A stretch of 31,341 nt of DNA, taken from assembly GCA_902464375.1 (NCBI GenBank), contig CABQIM010000009.1, positions 1 through 31,341 of the forward strand. Reading direction: 5' to 3'. The notes beneath the pieces are model-generated. The model did no database searches, was not told the DNA's origin, and saw only the letters and a list, made by a program, of their open reading frames with translations. Origin of the DNA: an uncultured bacterium. GTDB taxonomy: Bacteria; Cyanobacteriota; Vampirovibrionia; Gastranaerophilales; Gastranaerophilaceae. The translations under genes and the position numbers were made by a program. Of this stretch, positions 31,299 to 31,341 are shown in pieces. Within the stretch, counting starts at the first letter, position 1. Each line of letters opens with the position of its first letter.

Positions 31299-31341
31299 AC
31301 ATTATAGATAAATTAAAAAAATTGAAAATAAAGAAAAGATA
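31295..31341 (+). CDS. Start of a gene overlapping the TolC-like gene, 3' truncated
   Basis: ATG at 31295 shares an ATGA with the TolC-like stop. The frame stays open to the window end and reads MNIIDKLKKLKIKKR, a Lys-rich N-terminus of the kind that often precedes a first transmembrane helix. An HlyD-type membrane fusion protein is a plausible neighbour for a TolC gene, but only 15 residues are visible. Confidence 0.5.
   Translation, partial: MNIIDKLKKLKIKKR

Overview
This AT-rich 31.3 kb window looks like a chromosomal segment of a non-photosynthetic, flagellated relative of the cyanobacteria, most likely Gastranaerophilales (Melainabacteria/Vampirovibrionia). The evidence is a combination: a DapL-type lysine/DAP route, an SLH-domain envelope protein, a group-2-like sigma factor without region 1.1, a BFN/DUF151 protein, a MotA/MotB stator, and several lineage-specific-looking proteins that share a short N-terminal motif with an exposed Phe (F-K-G or F-Q/T-x). 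The taxonomic call is inference; no rRNA is present. Genes use the standard code. I saw no tRNA, rRNA, CRISPR, prophage or transposase gene.

Layout. 1-2386 (+): a tight run holding the end of a DUF2993-like protein, a GerMN-domain membrane protein, an orphan HicB-like protein, RimI and the biotin transporter subunit BioY, closed by a perfect hairpin shared with convergent pgk (-). 3691-4008: a divergent region with a large inverted repeat built from an 8-base unit. 4009-7471 (+): a uridine kinase family protein, QueD, a small unknown protein, UppP and DeoC. 7585-11769 (+): motA, motB and an unknown RNase H-fold-like protein, all overlapping, followed by an acidic repeat/HEAT-like protein. 11834-15642 (-): surE, then pyrH-frr-cdsA-rnc, with the last three genes overlapping. 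16137-19533 (+): two adjacent paralogous ~550-residue membrane-associated proteins of unknown function. 19708-20637 (+): a sigma-70 family factor, abutting with no gap a convergent GH77-like protein that carries a C-terminal membrane anchor. 22538-23674 (+): a secreted SLH protein. 23790-25969 (-): an unknown protein and hisS. 26056-28730: dapF (+) convergent with dapL (-), and a BFN nuclease (-). 28802-31341 (+): NAD kinase with a probably leaderless start, a TolC-like outer membrane protein, and the start of an overlapping next gene.

Housekeeping functions (glycolysis, DAP for peptidoglycan, undecaprenyl phosphate recycling, phospholipid synthesis, nucleotide metabolism, ribosome recycling) are interleaved with lineage-specific genes. 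Intergenic gaps hold several different palindromic repeat elements that look dispersed. The most unusual material is the shared N-terminal Phe motif on five otherwise unrelated proteins, the paralog pair at 16137-19533, the membrane-anchored GH77-like enzyme, and the unknown gene translationally coupled to the flagellar stator.
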